Positions 5,940 through 9,558 of a stretch of 9,558 nucleotides of DNA are shown piece after piece. The translations under genes were made by a program, and so were the position numbers. The stretch covers positions 1 through 9,558 of the forward strand of contig JAOZRC010000163.1 in the NCBI GenBank assembly GCA_029940345.1, written 5' to 3'. Under the pieces are notes generated by a model that saw nothing but the letters and a program-made list of their open reading frames with translations, was not told where the DNA came from and made no database searches. Each line of letters begins with the position of its first letter. Position 1 is the first letter of the stretch. Source of the stretch: Desulfobacterales bacterium. GTDB lineage: Bacteria; Desulfobacterota; Desulfobacteria; Desulfobacterales; JAUCGF01.

Positions 5940-7119
5940 TCTTGGGTATATTATTTTTGGGGAAATCCCTAAACTTGATTTTTGGGAAAACCTGTAATGT
6001 TCTTATCCGGGCTTTCCATAGCAGAGAATAGACTAAAGCTTCCAGGCGTAATGCCTTCAAATGGTTTGGAATGATTTTCTGTATCCAGAACTTGGTCATT
6101 GCAATCAACTGGTTGCCTGGTCTGAGAGGAATAAACACATGGTGATTCATCGGGCAGAGTTCACACTTGTCGTGAAAATGTTGTCTGAAATGATGCCACC
6201 GATCTCCCTGCCATATTTCACCCAATGAATTTTCAAACAAATTGCCCATCACGGGTTCATGTGTATATTCTACGATATTACAAGGATGCACCTCACCATT
6301 GGCAAGCATCAATGCCTGTTCATACGGAATACGACAGGGCTTGCTTTCGGGGCGGTATATTCCTTGGGCCCAATTGGAATCACTCAAAATATTTTGTGAA
6401 AAAAGACGTTTGAGATTAAAAACAGCCGTGTCTTTCACGTAAGGATCGAGTTCTTTACAAACCTTGATGGCCTTGGGGAGTATTTTATTTCTGAAATACT
6501 CGATTTCATCTTGATTAAACAGGTGTTGTTTTTCAAAATCTCCTTCCAGGTAAGAAACTAACAGACCACTTGAGCCAAGATCACGATGCAAATGCAATAA
6601 CTCGGCAAATTCCGTATAGTTTTCATGACATAAAATTGTTTGAGTAATTACCTTAAATTTTGGATATTTGCTTTTTAAACCTGCAAATATTTTGATTCCA
6701 GTCGTTGCTTTTTTCCATAAATTCTTTGAACGCCTGATTTCATTATGCACAGAGGCAATCGAACTGTATAAGGAAACATCGACTACGTCCAAGCCTGCTT
6801 GTAATAATTTTTCAGCATAGGCTTCATTGATCAGACTGCCATTTGTATTGAGCCGTACCAGGAAGCCTAACTGTTTACCAAGGCGTATCAAATCAGGTAA
6901 TTGCTTATATAACGTTGGCTCTCCACCACTAATGGTCAGATGCCATGCCCCCAGGTTCCTCGCTTGTGATAAAATATTTTTCCAATCGTCAAAAGAGAGT
7001 TGCTTTTCTTTTATGCGTTTTTTATGCAATTGTTTCCTGTATACGCAGGATACGCATCCTGCAGTGCAGGCCAGTGTCGGTTTAATGACTAAATGCTGCA
7101 ATCTTGGGTGGTTACTCAT
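5935..7119 (-). CDS. Radical SAM protein with twitch-type (SPASM-like) C-terminal domain
   Basis: 394-residue radical SAM enzyme. Cys18, Cys22 and Cys25 form the CxxxCxxC motif for the SAM-binding [4Fe-4S] cluster. GGEP at 65-68 binds the methionine part of SAM. The C-terminal part has Cys262-x12-Gly-x4-Cys280 and Cys319-xx-Cys322. This is the twitch pattern, expected to hold one auxiliary cluster, because the extra cysteines of a full SPASM domain are absent. The substrate is unknown; from the neighbours I infer a glycan- or lipid-linked intermediate, although SPASM/twitch enzymes also act on peptides. A basic, amphipathic region at about 340-380 may contact the membrane. The ATG overlaps the glycosyltransferase stop (TATGAGTAA), which suggests translational coupling. 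The final Met codon and the TAG use bases of the palindromic element, so the original C-terminus may have been different. Confidence 0.88.
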   Translation of the reverse strand: MSNHPRLQHLVIKPTLACTAGCVSCVYRKQLHKKRIKEKQLSFDDWKNILSQARNLGAWHLTISGGEPTLYKQLPDLIRLGKQLGFLVRLNTNGSLINEAYAEKLLQAGLDVVDVSLYSSIASVHNEIRRSKNLWKKATTGIKIFAGLKSKYPKFKVITQTILCHENYTEFAELLHLHRDLGSSGLLVSYLEGDFEKQHLFNQDEIEYFRNKILPKAIKVCKELDPYVKDTAVFNLKRLFSQNILSDSNWAQGIYRPESKPCRIPYEQALMLANGEVHPCNIVEYTHEPVMGNLFENSLGEIWQGDRWHHFRQHFHDKCELCPMNHHVFIPLRPGNQLIAMTKFWIQKIIPNHLKALRLEALVYSLLWKARIRTLQVFPKIKFRDFPKNNIPKM

Positions 7120-8023
7120 AAAATCCAGTACCTTTTTTGTTTACGCTATTTATGTTTTCCCCAAAATACCCGGTTACAATCGCAATTTGGGAGATCAGCA
7201 TCAATATAGTTAGCATACCAGCTTTCAACCAAGTGACCTTCGAAAAAGGATATTTTATCAGGCGCCAATAAAAAGACAGCGGTTCTTTCTTATGCGTATT
7301 AGCAGAACATCGGGTATGATGGAAAATAAAAGCACCTTTGCCATAGTTAAGTTGCTGTCGCCAAAAGGACAACAAACCAAGGCAATGATGATGGTAAACA
7401 ATCGCTTCTGATACATAAAGCATTTTATAACCATGACTCAACCAACGATGGCAAAAATCACGATCCTCTGCGGCTGCCAAAGGAAAATGTGTATCAAATC
7501 CATTGATAGCATGGAATGATTTTTTGGGCAAAGCAAAATTATTCGTCGTCAAAAAATGAGCTTGCTTATGTTCAAAATTATAATAATGATAAAGGTAGTC
7601 AATCAAAAGTTGACTGGCCGTTGAATAAATATTTTTCGGTAAATTATTAAGGATTTTGCCGCCAATCACAGTATCTGGTTTTTCTTTAAAACAAGCGGCT
7701 AAATTTTTAAGCCAATTAGCGTCCGGTTGACAATCATCATCTGTAAAAGCGAGAAATTGACCTTTTGCTTGTGCCGCACCCGTATTACGAGCTGTTGCTG
7801 GACCTTTATTTTGTTGGGTAAGAAGAATAATGTTAAGTTGATCGCGAAAACTTGATACCAATTCAGATAGAGGCGCTTTACCTCCATCATCTACAACAAT
7901 AACTTCAAAATAATCAGTTGGATAATCCTGATATGCTAAAGATTGCAAACAAAGGGCTAATTGTTCCGGACGATTATATGTCGGGATAATGATTGAAAAA
8001 AAAGGGTGTTGTATCTGAGACAC
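7112..8023 (-). CDS. Family 2 glycosyltransferase
   Basis: 303-residue GT-A-fold glycosyltransferase. FSIIIPTYNRPEQLALCL (9-26) and FEVIVVDDGG (39-48) make up the nucleotide-binding start, and GPATARNTGA (74-83) is the typical loop before the metal site. The metal-binding DDD is at 95-97 (AFTDDDC). The ED catalytic region is AAEDRDFCHRW at 184-194, with Glu186 and Asp187. A single hydrophobic segment near 268-286 may anchor it to the membrane. It should add one sugar to the growing repeat unit; donor and acceptor are not determinable. The start is GTG at 8023, chosen because GGGGA lies nine bases upstream and MSQIQHPFFSIIIPTYN matches the family's usual short lead. It overlaps the radical SAM gene by 8 bases and begins three bases after the end of a hydrolase-like remnant. 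Confidence 0.9.
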   Translation of the reverse strand: MSQIQHPFFSIIIPTYNRPEQLALCLQSLAYQDYPTDYFEVIVVDDGGKAPLSELVSSFRDQLNIILLTQQNKGPATARNTGAAQAKGQFLAFTDDDCQPDANWLKNLAACFKEKPDTVIGGKILNNLPKNIYSTASQLLIDYLYHYYNFEHKQAHFLTTNNFALPKKSFHAINGFDTHFPLAAAEDRDFCHRWLSHGYKMLYVSEAIVYHHHCLGLLSFWRQQLNYGKGAFIFHHTRCSANTHKKEPLSFYWRLIKYPFSKVTWLKAGMLTILMLISQIAIVTGYFGENINSVNKKGTGFYE

Positions 8024-8026
8024 TTC

Positions 8027-8231
8027 TTACTTTCCCCGTAAAAACTTTAAAAGATACTCTGCAATTTTTTCGTGGGCCGATTGATTGGGATGGTTTTCAT
8101 GATGAAAAGGCTGATGATGCCAGCAACCAGATGACGGGCATAAAAGGACGGTTGGGTCATCCTTTTAACCTTTCCAGGCAATAGCAAACCATGCCTATCC
8201 GGTTTGCACGATATTTGTTTCTGATTGAAGT
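8027..8231 (-). pseudogene. Broken 3' end of an SGNH/GDSL-type hydrolase gene
   Basis: Between the oxidoreductase stop and the glycosyltransferase start, one frame (8164 down to a TAA at 8027-8029) encodes 45 residues ending GCWHHQPFHHENHPNQSAHE and then KIAEYLLKFLRGK. The pattern HPNxxxHxxIAxxLxxFL is the usual C-terminus of SGNH/GDSL hydrolases and of CE2-like carbohydrate esterases, where the His before Pro-Asn is catalytic. The frame is closed upstream by a TAA at 8165-8167. In another frame the DNA upstream of that reads LITSIRNKYRANRIGMVCYC, which fits the strand-forming part expected earlier in such a protein, so a frameshift near 8160 is likely. The TAA lies three bases before the next gene's GTG, natural operon spacing. 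The bulk of the gene is missing. If right, the ancestral locus had a glycan deacetylase or acylesterase here. The call rests on one short motif. Confidence 0.42.
8033..8037 (-). promoter_or_regulatory. Ribosome-binding site deciding a GTG start
   Basis: GGGGA on the minus strand lies nine bases before the GTG at 8023 and supports that codon as the start of the glycosyltransferase, although no ATG is available there. The site falls within the last codons of the upstream remnant, as in a once-coupled gene pair. Confidence 0.4.
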
Positions 8232-8233
8232 GA

Positions 8234-9558
8234 TCAGATTCCCCGGTTTTCTTCAAGATACGCTTCATCTCCGTTCACTGACCAGATATCATGGGCGTCG
8301 CCCAAATAGTTTTGCACGGCAAGAATCCCGGTCAGCATGGAGTGGTCCATGTTGTTATACCGGTGCATCCCGGAACGTCCGATGGTTTGCAGATTTTTAA
8401 AACGTTTCAAATGATTTTTAACAGTTTCCAAACAGCTTTTGTAATCATTGCTGTACACCGGATAGGCGCATGGCTGACGGATAACATGGCTGTCTGTGAT
8501 TTCGGATGCGGAAGCCAAACCAAGGAAGGCTATTTCCCGTGCCGCCAATTGAATCAAATCATGGTCGTCTGTCAGCCACAGCGTATCATTTTCCGAGCAA
8601 AAGTATTCCATACCGATGCTGGTCAGATTTTGATCGGGTACCATGGCTTTGCTCCAGTTCTTAAAATTCTGAATTCTGCCGACCTTGACTTCAGGGCTGT
8701 GAATATAAATCCATTGATCGGGAAACAGGAATTCTTCATTGATGATAAGGAGGACAATAATAAAAGCGCGATAGGATAGCCGGTTTGCGGCGTCAACGAC
8801 CGCGGCCGGCGGTTCGGGCGCCATTATACGAATCAGTTTCGGCAGCGGGATCGAAGAAATCAGATGGTGTACGGGAATTTCGATTTTGTTCCCATTGGCA
8901 ATATAAACAGCCGAATGAATCGTATCGCAGTCAGTTTTCAGGCATACGAGTTCTGAATTCAGAGCGGTCGTTCCCCCTGCCAGGGCGAGCTGATCAACAA
9001 ATCGCTCCCACATCATACCTGGCCCTTTGACAGGATAGTAGAACTCATCGATCATGCTTCGGCCTGTTTTAATGCCGAAAACAGCATGCATGACGGCGGT
9101 CGTAAAAGACAGCTCCTTGATTCTTTGCTTCGCCCACTCGGCTCCGATCTGATCGCAGGGAATCCCCCAGACCTTCTCCGTGTAAGGTTTAAAAAAAATA
9201 TGATATAAGCGGCGGCCAAACCGGTTTGCCACCCAATGCTCGAAGGTTTCCACTTTGGGATAGGGCCTGAGGTGCGATTTGATATAGCTGATCAAGATCA
9301 GAAGGCTTTCAATTATTCCCAAGCCATGCAGCACATTTGAAACTTGCAACGGGTAATTGAAAAAATGGCCTTTGTAGAAAATTCGCGAGATGCGGCGGAC
9401 TTTCAGCCATTCATCCCCCATCATCTCATGCCATAACCGGTTGATGGCATCAATTTTGGTAAAAAAGCGATGTCCGCCGATATCAAAGTAAAAGTCTTTA
9501 TATTTTTCGGTGCGCGCGATACCGCCTGCCTGCCTGGTCTTTTCAAGCACCAGCGGTG
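8234..9558 (-). CDS. FAD-dependent oxidoreductase (UDP-galactopyranose mutase / protoporphyrinogen oxidase-like), 5' end outside window
   Basis: The frame is open to the right edge, so the N-terminal Rossmann motif (GxGxxG) is not seen. The first visible residues (PLVLEK...GGIARTE) are the end of the FAD-binding unit that normally follows it by about 30 residues. FDIGGHRFFT near the visible start and GRSGMHRYNNMDHSM near the C-terminus are FAD-contacting motifs of this family. The middle contains HFFNYPL, FKPYTEKVWGIP and FYYPVKGPGMMWE, characteristic of the NAD(P)/FAD oxidoreductases found in polysaccharide loci. The exact reaction is not established for this branch. A redox change or isomerisation of a nucleotide sugar or lipid-linked sugar is an inference from context and from the mutase likeness. 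Base composition is higher than in the left half (45-50% GC in two sample lines counted by hand). It ends in TGA. Confidence 0.85.
   Translation of the reverse strand, partial: PLVLEKTRQAGGIARTEKYKDFYFDIGGHRFFTKIDAINRLWHEMMGDEWLKVRRISRIFYKGHFFNYPLQVSNVLHGLGIIESLLILISYIKSHLRPYPKVETFEHWVANRFGRRLYHIFFKPYTEKVWGIPCDQIGAEWAKQRIKELSFTTAVMHAVFGIKTGRSMIDEFYYPVKGPGMMWERFVDQLALAGGTTALNSELVCLKTDCDTIHSAVYIANGNKIEIPVHHLISSIPLPKLIRIMAPEPPAAVVDAANRLSYRAFIIVLLIINEEFLFPDQWIYIHSPEVKVGRIQNFKNWSKAMVPDQNLTSIGMEYFCSENDTLWLTDDHDLIQLAAREIAFLGLASASEITDSHVIRQPCAYPVYSNDYKSCLETVKNHLKRFKNLQTIGRSGMHRYNNMDHSMLTGILAVQNYLGDAHDIWSVNGDEAYLEENRGI

Noticed and set aside
6827..7213. 128-residue plus-strand open frame
   Set aside because: It is antisense to the radical SAM gene and the glycosyltransferase junction, cysteine-rich only by mirror of the real frame, with no domain signature.
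8047..8268. 73-residue minus-strand open frame between oxidoreductase and glycosyltransferase
   Set aside because: It overlaps the end of the oxidoreductase, has no family likeness and no ribosome-binding site. A different frame of the same bases carries the hydrolase-like motif and ends at operon spacing.
8291..8779. 162-residue plus-strand open frame
   Set aside because: It lies wholly antisense to the well-supported oxidoreductase, and its translation shows no recognisable domain, so it is a shadow frame.
9548..9550. GTG codon as start of the oxidoreductase
   Set aside because: The frame stays open upstream to the window edge and the FAD-binding N-terminus is missing, so the true start is outside the window.
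1..9558. CRISPR arrays, tRNA or rRNA genes, complete insertion sequences
   Set aside because: No regularly spaced direct repeats, no tRNA-like cloverleaf or rRNA sequence, and no transposase motif were seen on either strand.

Overview
The window is a stretch of a bacterial surface-polysaccharide (capsule, exopolysaccharide or O-antigen type) biosynthesis locus. Every convincing gene lies on the minus strand, so transcription runs from the right edge to the left. The base composition is low to moderate GC. The genes are tightly packed with overlapping stops and starts. Palindromic repeats of the GTAGG-TGGG class are present, together with a decayed AAA-ATPase-like (DUF1703-type) gene start. 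These fit a gammaproteobacterium of the sulfur- or methane-oxidizing kind, but nothing here fixes the taxon and that placement is a guess.

Right part (about 9558 to 5935), in transcription order: (1) the C-terminal 440 or so residues of an FAD-dependent oxidoreductase related to UDP-galactopyranose mutase and protoporphyrinogen oxidase, cut by the window edge; (2) a roughly 200-base gap holding what looks like the broken 3' end of an SGNH/GDSL-type hydrolase gene; (3) a family 2 glycosyltransferase with a GTG start; (4) a radical SAM protein with a twitch-type C-terminal iron-sulfur domain, overlapping the glycosyltransferase by 8 bases. Its stop codon lies inside a 76-base palindromic element.

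Centre (5934 to 4389): the palindrome, then a frameshifted remnant of a DUF1703/AAA-ATPase-like gene start with a possible promoter. Next come a second, membrane-anchored family 2 glycosyltransferase and, overlapping it by 14 bases, a truncated radical SAM gene that loses homology just before its first cluster cysteine.

Left part (4293 to 135): three consecutive sulfotransferase genes (called S3, S2 and S1 here) and a Wzx/MOP-type polysaccharide flippase. S1 and S3 are paralogues; S2 is a different subtype lying between them. S3 lacks the glutamate that should act as catalytic base. The flippase start overlaps the end of S1. The last 134 bases hold a weak plus-strand terminator-like hairpin and, at the very edge, half of another GTAGG-type repeat.

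Taken together, the glycosyltransferases would build a lipid-linked glycan at the inner face of the membrane, the sulfotransferases would decorate it from PAPS, and the flippase would move it to the periplasm. The most interesting reading is a bacterial sulfated-polysaccharide module with a multi-sulfotransferase cassette, one member of which appears catalytically altered. The module lies in a region scarred by repeats and at least three gene remnants.
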